Below are positions 36,467 through 44,418 of a DNA stretch of 64,000 nucleotides, one piece after another. The stretch comes from Desulfosporosinus nitroreducens (GTDB taxonomy: Bacteria; Bacillota; Desulfitobacteriia; Desulfitobacteriales; Desulfitobacteriaceae). The stretch is from positions 62,001 through 126,000 of the forward strand of contig NZ_JAMHFY010000011.1 in assembly GCF_023897015.1 (NCBI RefSeq), in the 5' to 3' direction. Both the position numbers and the translations under genes were made by a program. The notes under the pieces are model-generated. The model saw nothing but the letters and a program-made list of their open reading frames with translations, made no database searches and was not told the DNA's origin. Positions within the stretch are counted from its first letter, which is position 1; each line of letters opens with the position of its first letter.

Positions 36467-36499
36467 ATGAAAATTCCCGGCAGTGAAGAGATTATGTAA
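36467..36499 (+). CDS. Putative ten-residue leader peptide, copy A
   Basis: ATG to TAA encodes MKIPGSEEIM, with GGTGAT just upstream. Copy B at 39091 encodes MKITGSEEIM, one residue different, with the same stop. Conservation of the frame in both copies suggests either a translated leader or simply overall sequence conservation. Immediately after the stop is AAAGGAGGG, a strong ribosome-binding site not used by the BCCT gene itself. Confidence 0.35.
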   Translation: MKIPGSEEIM

Positions 36500-36546
36500 A
36501 GGAGGGAATTGTTGTTAAGGAATCCATCAAAATGTTAAAGTACTCT

Positions 36547-36788
36547 GGATTAATATCTAGATGGAGGTAAAGAGATTCTTAAAAACCGCAACCGGCCTAT
36601 AAGAAGACCGAAAAATGGTGGTTGGGAATGGTAATCCTGTTCTATGTCCTGTAATTAAAGGATGGGTCTTGACATGTTCCATTTGTAGCAATGCCATGCT
36701 TACAACTTACTCTCTAAGTAATCGAGTCCCTGTTGTATTTTCAGAAATTGTTATTCCGAGTTTAGAACATGAATTTGGAGGGAGAAAC
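36547..36788 (+). other. Non-conserved end of the BCCT leader, possible relic of a small membrane protein gene
   Basis: No intact gene. An open frame at 36583-36654 reads KPQPAYKKTEKWWLGMVILF and ends a few residues later. It looks like the N-terminus of a small membrane subunit but has no start codon; an ATG at 36561 is out of frame with it. This may be a frameshifted remnant. Confidence 0.3.
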
Positions 36789-38315
36789 ATGAACAAACTG
36801 TTGGGTGATTACGATAAGCCTTTATTTTGGCTAAACACTTTAGCTTTAGTCGCGATCTGCGGAATTGCTGTTTTCTTTACGGATCAGTTTGGTGCCTTTT
36901 GGAATAGTATTCAATCTTTTCTTACAACAAATTTTGGGTGGTTTTACACTTTTGTAGTTGTAGCGGCACTTATCTTTTGTTTTGGTTTTTCATTTAGCAA
37001 ATACGGATCGTTGAAATTAGGTAGGGATTCCGATAAACCTGAATATTCTACCTTTACTTGGGTAGCTATGTTGTTTAGTGCCGGGATAGGTGTAGGAGTT
37101 TATTTTTGGGGAGCGGCTGAGCCTTTGTTTCACTATATGCAAACGCCTTACTTGGCGCAAGCTGCTACTCCTGAAGCCATACCCCAAGCTATGGCGATTA
37201 CATTTCTCCACTGGGGTATTCACGGTTGGGCTTTGTATGTAATTGTTGGTTTAGGGATTGCCTTTGCGGCTTATAGATTAAATAAACCTCTGTCATTATC
37301 TTCAGCTCTTTATGGACTTTTAGGAGATAAAATTAAAGGTCCATGGGGGAAGATTATAGATTTTCTTTGTGCTTTTGCTACGGTGGCGGGACTTTCCACA
37401 TCAATTGGTATGGGTGTTTTGTCGCTTTCATATGGAGTGGCAAAGCTTTTAGGTATAGAACCAACACTAACGATTAACCTAGTGGTTATGATTGCTATAT
37501 TTATATTTTATACTTTCTCTACAACTGCGGGAATTGAAAAGGGAATGGCAAGAGTAAGTACTATAAATGTTTATTTGTGCTTTGGTGTGGCTATATTTGT
37601 GTTCGTATTTGGTCCATCTAGATTTCTTATAAATCTCTTTTTTGATAGTATGGGTCAATACGTACAATACATGCCATTTATGACTTTTTGGAATGATTCT
37701 GTTGGCCAAAGCGGATGGTTAGGTTGGTGGACAACATTTTATTGGGCATGGTGGCTTGCTTTTATTCCATTTGTGAGTGGCTTCCTTGCTAGAATTTCCA
37801 AAGGGCGTACTGTAAGACAGCTACTTCTTGGAGGGATGTTCTTTCCTTCCCTAATTATGTATGTATGGTTTAATATCATGGGAGGAACCAGTATTCATCT
37901 TGAAACAACTGGTGTACTCAATTTATGGGATGCAGTTCAAGCTTCCACTGAATCGGGTTATTATTTAATGCTAGAGGCATTTCCATTTACGACTTTAATT
38001 AGTGTGATTGTACTGATTAACTTGTTAACATTCCTAGTTACTTCTGCAGATGCAGGCTCAATTTATGTTGGGGTTGTTATGTCAAAGGGAACTGCAAATT
38101 CTACCTTAGGAATGAGATTTATCTGTGCTATATTAATTGCAACATTGCCGATTGCTCTAATTATCGGAGGTGGCTTAAAAGCCCTTCAAACAATGTCAAT
38201 AGTTGCAGCTTTCCCTTTTGGCATAATAACAATTTTAGTCATGTTTTCAATTATCAAAATGTGTACGTTAGATAGTTCGCATCTTACTGATGATGCAATT
38301 AAAGTAGAAGAATAA
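36789..38315 (+). CDS. BCCT family betaine/carnitine/choline-type transporter
   Basis: 508 residues with twelve membrane helices. The family's core motif region is present (FSAGIGVGVYFWGAAEPLFHY), as is the helix-8 Trp box (WTTFYWAWWLAFIPFVSGFLARISKGRT). BCCT proteins import quaternary ammonium compounds by Na+ or H+ symport or by substrate/product antiport. It lies behind its own sigma-54 leader and upstream of a corrinoid protein/MttB pair, so it should import the methylated substrate. ATG 36789 has TTGGAGGG upstream, while the longer frame back to 36615 lies in the leader. Confidence 0.93.
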   Translation: MNKLLGDYDKPLFWLNTLALVAICGIAVFFTDQFGAFWNSIQSFLTTNFGWFYTFVVVAALIFCFGFSFSKYGSLKLGRDSDKPEYSTFTWVAMLFSAGIGVGVYFWGAAEPLFHYMQTPYLAQAATPEAIPQAMAITFLHWGIHGWALYVIVGLGIAFAAYRLNKPLSLSSALYGLLGDKIKGPWGKIIDFLCAFATVAGLSTSIGMGVLSLSYGVAKLLGIEPTLTINLVVMIAIFIFYTFSTTAGIEKGMARVSTINVYLCFGVAIFVFVFGPSRFLINLFFDSMGQYVQYMPFMTFWNDSVGQSGWLGWWTTFYWAWWLAFIPFVSGFLARISKGRTVRQLLLGGMFFPSLIMYVWFNIMGGTSIHLETTGVLNLWDAVQASTESGYYLMLEAFPFTTLISVIVLINLLTFLVTSADAGSIYVGVVMSKGTANSTLGMRFICAILIATLPIALIIGGGLKALQTMSIVAAFPFGIITILVMFSIIKMCTLDSSHLTDDAIKVEE

Positions 38316-38388
38316 GTAATAAGGAAATGTAAAGCCTTAAATAATTACGAAGTTTCGAAATTTTGTAGATTGGAATCCTTATATTGTT

Positions 38389-38436
38389 AAATTAAACTGC
38401 CCTAGGATTATTTAGCTCAGGGCAGTTTAATTTTAG
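38389..38436 (+). terminator. Rho-independent terminator of the BCCT gene
   Basis: AATTAAACTGCCCT (38390-38403) pairs exactly with AGGGCAGTTTAATT (38419-38432), followed by TTAG. It closes the BCCT transcript before the second leader. Confidence 0.85.
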
Positions 38437-38590
38437 TGTTGTAACGAAAATCTACCATTTTTCTACCAAATTTGCCATCAGTTTTTATGGTTACTGCAGT
38501 AACATGCGGAAGCCTGCTGCTTGGAATACCTTGAAACCCACGGAACCCGCTACCACCCCCAAGCATTAAGAGCATGTTTACGGAGGGGTG

Positions 38591-38636
38591 AGTATGCAAT
38601 TAATCATTTCATTAATGAAATGATTAATTGCATACT
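38591..38636. promoter_or_regulatory. 46-bp perfect palindrome, putative enhancer site
   Basis: Bases 38591-38613 are the exact reverse complement of 38614-38636, with no loop. The centre TCATTTCATTAATGAAATGA includes the 16-base palindrome found in copy A. It is centred about 185 bases upstream of the sigma-54 promoter at 38798. It could be a doubled activator site. It could also fold as a cruciform. Confidence 0.85.
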
Positions 38637-38797
38637 TGAAATTTTTTTCTAAATTACTGACTTTTCAGCGGGAGAAAACCATTTCAAAATTGAATTGATA
38701 CCCCTGTCATTTATCTACAAATATTAGCTCGAATTACATTATACCCTGTAAATACGCTTTAAAAAGACAGAATAAAGGTTATTAAGGAATATAATTA

Positions 38798-38813
38798 TGG
38801 CATGAAATTTGCA
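38798..38813 (+). promoter_or_regulatory. Sigma-54 (-24/-12) promoter of the demethylase genes
   Basis: TGGCATGAAATTTGCA, one change (C to T) from the sigma-54 consensus, with correct spacing. Equivalent to the promoter at 36220. Confidence 0.85.
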
Positions 38814-38879
38814 AAAACTAAGTTGATAGGTATTAACTTAATACTGAAGTGCTTTTAATTTTCAAAAAGTGTTCAAGGC

Positions 38880-38921
38880 AATGGTGCCTTAGATTAGTAA
38901 TAACTAACCTAAGGCACCATT
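38880..38921 (+). promoter_or_regulatory. Long leader hairpin, copy B
   Basis: Bases 38880-38897 pair with 38904-38921, with the same single mismatch as copy A and a six-base loop. The stem is conserved while the loop differs in length, which suggests that the paired form matters. Confidence 0.75.
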
Positions 38922-38983
38922 ACGGCTATTTTGAAAGGAGTGATGTCCCTTAATGTAAAAATAAACTAATCTATGTGGTTTGT

Positions 38984-38999
38984 TGGTACGCAAATTGCA
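38984..38999 (+). promoter_or_regulatory. Second sigma-54-like promoter, copy B
   Basis: TGGTACGCAAATTGCA, with the consensus GG and GC pairs at the right distance. Counterpart of 36416. Confidence 0.65.
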
Positions 39000-39090
39000 T
39001 AGAAAATAAGTTAGAAAGTTAAGCTTAACTGATCAGCGAAAAAGAATATCATTTTTGTATCATTCTGTACCAGCTAAACAGTGGTGATAC

Positions 39091-39123
39091 ATGAAAATTA
39101 CCGGCAGTGAAGAGATTATGTAA
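39091..39123 (+). CDS. Putative ten-residue leader peptide, copy B
   Basis: Encodes MKITGSEEIM and stops at TAA 39123, which is followed by AGGAGGGG. See copy A at 36467. No known family. Confidence 0.35.
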   Translation: MKITGSEEIM

Positions 39124-39135
39124 AGGAGGGGATTG

Positions 39136-39222
39136 TTGGCTAAGGAATCCATCAATAAAATGTTAAAGTACTGTAGAAGCGGCGGTGTAGTATTTCAATA
39201 TATTCTAGCGGTAGCTCAATAA
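39136..39222 (+). CDS. Possible 28-residue small ORF in the leader
   Basis: TTG 39136, five bases after AGGAGGGG, opens a frame for MAKESINKMLKYCRSGGVVF and eight more residues to TAA 39222. In copy A a one-base deletion ends the same frame after nine codons, so any function is not shared. It stops 38 bases before the corrinoid gene. It may be a translated leader or chance. Confidence 0.3.
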   Translation: MAKESINKMLKYCRSGGVVFQYILAVAQ

Positions 39223-39260
39223 CTACTATATAAAAATGCGAATATTAGGAGGAAAAAATA

Positions 39261-39896
39261 ATGACTAGTTATGCAGATGTAGCTCAGAGTGTGATCTCCG
39301 GTGATGAAGATTTAGTAAAGGAACAGGTGAATAGCCTTTTAGCAGCAGGAGAAAGCCCCTTGAAAATTATCGACGAGGGATTAATTGCCGGAATGAATGT
39401 CGTAGGAGTTCGTTTCAAAGCTGGTGATATGTATGTGCCTGAAGTTCTTATGTCGGCACGGAGTATGAGTACAGGAGTTGAGATTGTTAAACCGCTGATT
39501 GCTGTGGCTGATATGAAAGTCAAGGTTAAAGTGGTACTGGGTACAGTGAAAGGCGATCTTCATGATATTGGCAAGAACCTTGTTCGCATTATGATGGAAA
39601 GTAGTGGTCTGGAGGTTATTGACGTAGGGATAGATATTTCACCAGAGAAATTCATGGATGCAATTAGAGAGCATAACCCTGATGTATTGGCTATGTCAGC
39701 CTTGCTAACTACTACCATGGCTAACATGAAAAGTACGATTGATGTGTTAGTAGAAGAAGGTTTGAGAGATAAAGTTAAGGTAATCGTTGGTGGGGCGCCA
39801 GTTTCACAGGAGTTTGCGGATACCATTGGTGCTGACGGTTTTGCTGCAGATGCTGCCTCTGCGTCGGATCTCTGTAAAGCTCTTGTTGCAAAGTAG
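39261..39896 (+). CDS. Corrinoid protein partner of the MttB-family methyltransferase
   Basis: 211 residues in the MtgC/MttC mould: helical cap (about 1-85), then the B12 domain with DLHDIG at 99-104 (His101 as cobalt ligand), and MSALLTTT and GGAPVS loops. It accepts the methyl group from the MttB-type enzyme encoded 231 bases downstream. ATG 39261 follows TTAGGAGG. It is the first full gene behind regulatory leader copy B, so its synthesis should depend on sigma-54 and the activator at 34381. The 231-base gap to the next gene holds no feature I recognise. Confidence 0.94.
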   Translation: MTSYADVAQSVISGDEDLVKEQVNSLLAAGESPLKIIDEGLIAGMNVVGVRFKAGDMYVPEVLMSARSMSTGVEIVKPLIAVADMKVKVKVVLGTVKGDLHDIGKNLVRIMMESSGLEVIDVGIDISPEKFMDAIREHNPDVLAMSALLTTTMANMKSTIDVLVEEGLRDKVKVIVGGAPVSQEFADTIGADGFAADAASASDLCKALVAK

Positions 39897-40127
39897 TAGG
39901 AGACTTATAACACCTTATTGCTTAATGTAAATTAATACCATTTTCATTTTGGATTTGCTCAGAAACCCATAGTTAATAGGAAAATATTGGTGTATTGTGA
40001 ATGATATATTGACTGCTCATAGAAATGGGCTTTATGAAGTAAAGTAAGGTTGCTTTCGGCCATGTTTTTTCTACAACTTCAGTCAACTTGATCATAGAAG
40101 CATCAATAATTACAAGGAGGCAAAACA

Positions 40128-41585
40128 ATGGCGAGCGATTTGAGTATACGGATTTTAAGTACAGATGAGGTCGAATTTTTAAAAGAGAAGATTCAGACAC
40201 TACTAACAACAAAGGGATTTAAAATTGAACATCCAGAAGTAATGGAAATATTAAAAAAAGCGGGCGCGGAGGTATCAGAGTCCACTGGCTTAGTTAAGTT
40301 GCCTAAATCCTTATTTGAAGAAGCCTTAAAACAAGTTCCTCGTGAGTTCACTTTAGCAGGTATTGACCCTAAAAATGATTTGAAATTTCCTCATCCTCAA
40401 GGATTGTTCCATACGAGGACGTGCACAGGCGGTATGTTCTATCCTAATGAAAGTGAAAACGGCGAGTATCATCACATTTTGATCGAAGAGGTAGCAGAGT
40501 GGACAAGGTTAGTTAACTCCTTGGAAAATATCAACTTCTGGTCGTTGCCATCAACAAATCCTGTAGGTTTCCCCGCAGAAACTATTGATATTCATACACT
40601 TAATACTGTTTTACGAAATACGACAAAACATGGCTGGGTACAGCCCTATGAAGCAGATAATATTAAATATTTGATAGAAATGGCCGCTGCTGTAGCTGGC
40701 GGAAAAGATAAACTTCGCGAGAGACCCATTATCAGCGCGATTTGCTGCTCTGTTCCTCCCTTGACGTACAAATATATGGATATGAATATCATTTACGAAT
40801 GCTGTAAGGCTGGGGTTCCGCTTCAACCTTGTTCTTTACCGGCGGCCGGTGCCAATGTCCCTATTACTCCGTCAGGAATTGCTCTGATGGCCTGCGCAGA
40901 GGTGTTGGCGATGATTTTAATGGCCCAAATTATTGCGCCTGGAACACCATGTGTGGCTACACCGCTGTTATTTGAAATGGATATGTTGACAACTGTCACT
41001 ACACAGGCTTCTATGTCCACAACTATGGGAAGAATGATGGCCATGCAGCTCTTTAGTGAAGGATATGGTATCCCTTGCCATACTTATGGTACGGGTACGG
41101 ATAGTTGCACTATGGATGGACAAGCTGGATTTGAGCAAGCTTCCATCAGTCACATGGTTGCTTTAGCAGGAGCCTCAGTCCTTGGCGGAGCAGGTCAGAT
41201 CGAAACCGCTAAGGCTATCAATCCTATGCAGTTAATTATCGATAACGACGTTTTCGGATTGGTGAAACAATTGAAGGGCGGTTCTATCGTCGATGAGGAA
41301 GCTGTTGATTGGGCTGATGTCATAGCACTAGCCGAGCATGAAGGATTTGTGGATAAAAAACATACCTTTAAGCATTTCCGCGATGGTTACCGGACAAAAG
41401 TCTTTTCTCGCGATTCAAGAACAGCTTGGGTAGGAAAAGGCAGCAAAGACATTGCCGCGAGGGCTAAAGATCAATATCAATTAATAAAGGGAAATTATCA
41501 GCCCATTAACCTGCCTAAAGAAGTAACTGAAGAATTGGATGCAATCGTAAAACGCGCTGATGAAGAACTTGGCAAGAAAAACTAA
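40128..41585 (+). CDS. MttB-family (non-pyrrolysine) N-methyltransferase
   Basis: 485 residues of the trimethylamine methyltransferase superfamily, TIM-barrel enzymes that transfer a methyl group from a quaternary amine to a corrinoid protein. No in-frame amber codon interrupts it, so it belongs with the non-Pyl branch (MtgB for glycine betaine, MtpB for proline betaine, MtcB for carnitine and similar). Visible segments are TRTCTGGMFYPNE, LPSTNPVGFPAETIDIHT, HGWVQPYEADN and GTGTDSCTMDGQAGFEQA. ATG 40128 follows AAGGAGG. Coupled to a BCCT transporter and followed directly by nicotinate catabolism, it may demethylate N-methylnicotinate (trigonelline); this is inference. Confidence 0.92.
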   Translation: MASDLSIRILSTDEVEFLKEKIQTLLTTKGFKIEHPEVMEILKKAGAEVSESTGLVKLPKSLFEEALKQVPREFTLAGIDPKNDLKFPHPQGLFHTRTCTGGMFYPNESENGEYHHILIEEVAEWTRLVNSLENINFWSLPSTNPVGFPAETIDIHTLNTVLRNTTKHGWVQPYEADNIKYLIEMAAAVAGGKDKLRERPIISAICCSVPPLTYKYMDMNIIYECCKAGVPLQPCSLPAAGANVPITPSGIALMACAEVLAMILMAQIIAPGTPCVATPLLFEMDMLTTVTTQASMSTTMGRMMAMQLFSEGYGIPCHTYGTGTDSCTMDGQAGFEQASISHMVALAGASVLGGAGQIETAKAINPMQLIIDNDVFGLVKQLKGGSIVDEEAVDWADVIALAEHEGFVDKKHTFKHFRDGYRTKVFSRDSRTAWVGKGSKDIAARAKDQYQLIKGNYQPINLPKEVTEELDAIVKRADEELGKKN

Positions 41586-41650
41586 AGGTCCTCAAGTGTG
41601 CTAACTTAAGAGCAACTCCGACAAGCTGGAAGTAGAGCTTTTAATATACA

Positions 41651-41700
41651 GGATGGGGACGAAATGAATTGAGAGACTTGGTCCCCATCCCCTTTTGGGG
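41651..41700 (+). terminator. Hairpin between the demethylase and nicotinate genes
   Basis: GGATGGGGAC (41651-41660) pairs exactly with GTCCCCATCC (41681-41690), with a 20-base loop, then CCTTTTGGGG and CATATTTTT. It may end most demethylase transcripts or work as an attenuator; some read-through into the nicotinate genes is possible. I see no sigma-54 promoter in 41586-41779. Confidence 0.65.
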
Positions 41701-41779
41701 CATATTTTTCTGCACTATGAAAAACTGATCGGATGATGTAACCAACAAGGGCCATTATTTTTATTAAGGATGCGATTTT

Positions 41780-42655
41780 ATGCCAGATCTAAGTGAATAT
41801 TACCAACCGCAATCTTTGACCGCTGCTCTGGAGCTATTAGCAAAATCAAACGGTAAATTGATTCCCTTGGCGGGAGGGACCGACATCGTTCCGGCGATGG
41901 GAAAGGGGGAGCTAAAGGCCAACGGGCTAGTTGACTTATCTAAGTTATCGGAAATTCGGCGGATCAGTATGGACGACAGTGAGATAAAGATAGGTAGTTT
42001 GACTACCTTCGCGCAAATTGAGACTTCCCCCCTAATACAAGCGAAGGCGTCGCTATTGGCAGACGCTGCGGCTGCAGTCGGTTCACCTCAAATTCGCACT
42101 ACAGGGACTATTGGTGGAAATATTGCCAATGCTTCGCCGGCAGCTGATACGGTTACAGCTTTGGTAACGTTAGATGCCCAGGCGAGGCTTGATTCCATTA
42201 AGGGATCTCGGCGTGTACTTGTGAGTGAATTATTGTGCGGAGTCGGAAAAACCAATATTCACCCCCAGGAAATAATCACAGAGATAACCTTTAAGATACC
42301 ATCTACAGGTAGTAAAACTGGTTTTATCAAGTTAGGCCGCCGTAAAGCCTTGGCGATAGCGAGAATGAATCTAGCGATTATTGTAACCTTAGACAATGGG
42401 AAAATTAGTTTTGCCCGTGTAGGTTTGGGTGCCGTCGGGCCAAATCCTCGTCGTTATCCGGTTTTGGAGAATAGTTTGGTGGGGCAAAGTCCATCGGAAT
42501 CTTTAATCGACGAATTTGCCATTGAGGCTGAACGTGAAGTAACGCGAGTTTTGGGTTCTCGGCCTTCAGCCATATACAAGTGTGAAGCTGTGAAGGGGAT
42601 CGCTCGGGATTTGTTGAAAAAAATGTTCTCGGATAGTGGACAGGGGGTGGTGTGA
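41780..42655 (+). CDS. ndhF: Nicotinate dehydrogenase, FAD subunit
   Basis: 291 residues of the FAD-binding medium-subunit family of molybdenum hydroxylases. The FAD motifs are PLAGGTDIVPAM (about residues 33-44) and the later TIGGNIANASPAADT. With ndhS, ndhL and ndhM it forms the nicotinate dehydrogenase that hydroxylates nicotinate at C6 and passes electrons to NADP+ in Eubacterium barkeri. The gene order F-S-L-M is that of E. barkeri. The ATG has only a weak site (AAGGATG), and the stop overlaps the start region of ndhS. Confidence 0.88.
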   Translation: MPDLSEYYQPQSLTAALELLAKSNGKLIPLAGGTDIVPAMGKGELKANGLVDLSKLSEIRRISMDDSEIKIGSLTTFAQIETSPLIQAKASLLADAAAAVGSPQIRTTGTIGGNIANASPAADTVTALVTLDAQARLDSIKGSRRVLVSELLCGVGKTNIHPQEIITEITFKIPSTGSKTGFIKLGRRKALAIARMNLAIIVTLDNGKISFARVGLGAVGPNPRRYPVLENSLVGQSPSESLIDEFAIEAEREVTRVLGSRPSAIYKCEAVKGIARDLLKKMFSDSGQGVV

Positions 42656-42656
42656 A

Positions 42657-43151
42657 GTGGCTCAATTTCACTTAGAAATGAAGGTTAACGGCAAAGCAAT
42701 AGCTCTAGACATCGATCCGGGATTGCGGTTACTAGATGTCTTACGTGATATTCTACATTTAACCGGCACCAAAGAAGGATGTGGAGAAGGGGAATGCGGC
42801 GCTTGCTCGGTCATCCTTGATGACGAGTTGGTTGACTCCTGTTTGATTCTTGCTCCTCAAGCTTATGGTAGAGAGGTAATAACGATTGAAGGCCTTGCCC
42901 TAAATGGAGAACTCGATCCTTACCAACAAGCTTTTTTAGAGGTTGGTGCCGTTCAGTGCGGGTACTGTACACCGGGAATGATCTTAGCTGCAAGAGTGTT
43001 GCTGAATCACAAGCCCAAGCCTTCCCAACAGGAGATAGCAAGGGCGATATCGGGCAACCTTTGTCGCTGCACGGGCTATGCAAAGATTGTTCAAGGCGTT
43101 GAAATAGCAGCATCTATTAAGGAAACGAAAGAAGGTGTCTCCCGTGCCTGA
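42657..43151 (+). CDS. ndhS: Nicotinate dehydrogenase, small 2x[2Fe-2S] subunit
   Basis: 164 residues. The N-terminal plant-type cluster uses Cys42, Cys47, Cys50 and Cys62 (GCGEGECGACS), and the C-terminal cluster Cys101, Cys104, Cys136 and Cys138 (CGYCTPGM and GNLCRCTGY). It carries electrons from the molybdenum site to FAD. The GTG at 42657 has GGGGGTGG upstream. The gene starts two bases after the ndhF stop and its end overlaps the ndhL start, as in a tightly built enzyme operon. Confidence 0.92.
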   Translation: MAQFHLEMKVNGKAIALDIDPGLRLLDVLRDILHLTGTKEGCGEGECGACSVILDDELVDSCLILAPQAYGREVITIEGLALNGELDPYQQAFLEVGAVQCGYCTPGMILAARVLLNHKPKPSQQEIARAISGNLCRCTGYAKIVQGVEIAASIKETKEGVSRA

Positions 43152-44418
43152 ATATAGTATTATCGGCAAGTCAGTGCAGCGGGTTGACGGACCGCGAAAA
43201 GTTTCCGGGCAGGCTCAATATGCAGCAGATCTGAATATCCCGGGTGCTCTTTGTTTGAAAGTATTGCGCAGTAAGGTAGCCCATGCCTTAGTGAAAGAGA
43301 TAAATGTAAGTGAAGCCTTAAAGGTTCCTGGGGTGGTACAAATTTTCACCCATGCCGATATCCCTGGGATTAATAGCTACGGAATAATAATCAAAGATCA
43401 GCCGGCTCTAACTAATAAGGTACGCTTCAAAGGGGATGCTATAGCCTTAGTGGCGGCCCAGGATGAAGCAAGCGCGATTATAGCTCTGAGCTTGATTGAG
43501 GTAACCCTTGAGGAACTGCCTCCAATTTACGATGTTAAGGCTGCAATGAGGGAGGATGCTCCGGCAATCCACGATAGGGGTAATAGTATCTCAGCCTATA
43601 GGGTAAAAAAAGGGAATGTTGAATCAGCCCTGAAACAAGCAGAAGTTATAATTACTGGGAGTTATACCACCCAACGTATTGAGCATTGCTATATCGAAAC
43701 AGAAGCTGGAGTAGCCTATATGGACAATGACCTGCTGGTGATTAAGGCAGGTACTCAGAATCCTCATTATGACCGGCGTGATGTTGCCAGGGTCTTGGGC
43801 TTACCCATGAATAAAGTAAGGATTATCCAAACTACGACCGGCGGTGGGTTTGGCGGCAAATTAGATATTTCCGTGCAGTGTTTCCTCGGCTTAGCTGCTT
43901 TAAAGTTAGGACGACCAGTGAAAATTGCATATGATCGACATGAGTCTTTTATTTCTACTGGAAAACGCCATCCATTCTACATTGATTACACCACTGCGGC
44001 CGACAAAGAAGGAAAGTTGTCCGCCGTTAAAGTTAGAATCGTTGGAGATACAGGGGCCTACGCATCCTACGGCCCGGCAACTTTGCTTAGGGCTGCGGTA
44101 CACGCAACGGGGCCTTATGAAGTACCTAATGTGGATATCGAAGCTTCTTGTGTCTATACCAATAATCCCTTTAGTGGAGCGATGCGGGGCTTCGGCACAC
44201 CGCAAATGGCGTTTGCTTGCGAGAGCCAGATGGATTTGGTCGCCCAGGCTGTAAATATTAGTCCTGTGGAAATGCGTCGTCGCAATATTTTTCAAAAAGG
44301 TGCGGTTACTGCTACCCAGCAAAAACTGGATGCTAGTATCGGTATCGGAAAAACTTTAGAGGCTGCTTGGGAAAAAGCTCTCCAGGTAATGCCTGGCCTG
44401 GGGGATGAAAATATATGA
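43144..44418 (+). CDS. ndhL: Nicotinate dehydrogenase, large molybdopterin subunit
   Basis: 424 residues, equivalent to the N-terminal half of a xanthine dehydrogenase molybdenum subunit: the a/b hammerhead (about 15-120), then the first molybdopterin-binding part with GGGFGGK and GAMRGFGTPQ. In almost all relatives this is fused to the next part, but here, as in E. barkeri, it ends and ndhM follows with a four-base overlap. The E. barkeri enzyme carries a labile non-selenocysteine selenium at molybdenum; no selenocysteine codon is needed or seen. GTG 43144 has GAAGG upstream; GTG 43135 is the alternative. Confidence 0.9.
   Translation: MPEYSIIGKSVQRVDGPRKVSGQAQYAADLNIPGALCLKVLRSKVAHALVKEINVSEALKVPGVVQIFTHADIPGINSYGIIIKDQPALTNKVRFKGDAIALVAAQDEASAIIALSLIEVTLEELPPIYDVKAAMREDAPAIHDRGNSISAYRVKKGNVESALKQAEVIITGSYTTQRIEHCYIETEAGVAYMDNDLLVIKAGTQNPHYDRRDVARVLGLPMNKVRIIQTTTGGGFGGKLDISVQCFLGLAALKLGRPVKIAYDRHESFISTGKRHPFYIDYTTAADKEGKLSAVKVRIVGDTGAYASYGPATLLRAAVHATGPYEVPNVDIEASCVYTNNPFSGAMRGFGTPQMAFACESQMDLVAQAVNISPVEMRRRNIFQKGAVTATQQKLDASIGIGKTLEAAWEKALQVMPGLGDENI

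Larger units (their letters stand above)
36028..36546 (+). repeat. Regulatory leader, copy A (before BCCT transporter)
   Basis: About 520 bases that are highly similar to 38605-39172, in the same order and orientation: palindrome, a conserved stretch ending in the sigma-54 promoter, a hairpin, a second sigma-54-like promoter and a ten-codon leader peptide. Only scattered substitutions and a few small indels separate the copies. The largest indel is about 50 bases present only in copy B, after the second promoter. This shows a segmental duplication of control DNA. Confidence 0.9.
38605..39172 (+). repeat. Regulatory leader, copy B (before corrinoid/MttB genes)
   Basis: Second copy of the leader described at 36028-36546. 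Elements in order: palindrome, -24/-12 promoter 38798, hairpin 38880-38921, second promoter 38984, a roughly 50-base insertion (39001-39056), leader peptide 39091. Bases 38437-38590 upstream of the palindrome are not part of the repeat and show no recognisable gene. Confidence 0.9.

Noticed and set aside
38417-38599. 60-codon minus-strand frame before the 46-bp palindrome
   Set aside because: It runs through the BCCT terminator, and the product matches no family. A small relic cannot be excluded.
40128-41585. Possible pyrrolysine-type trimethylamine methyltransferase
   Set aside because: The reading frame is continuous with no in-frame TAG, so it is of the non-pyrrolysine branch.
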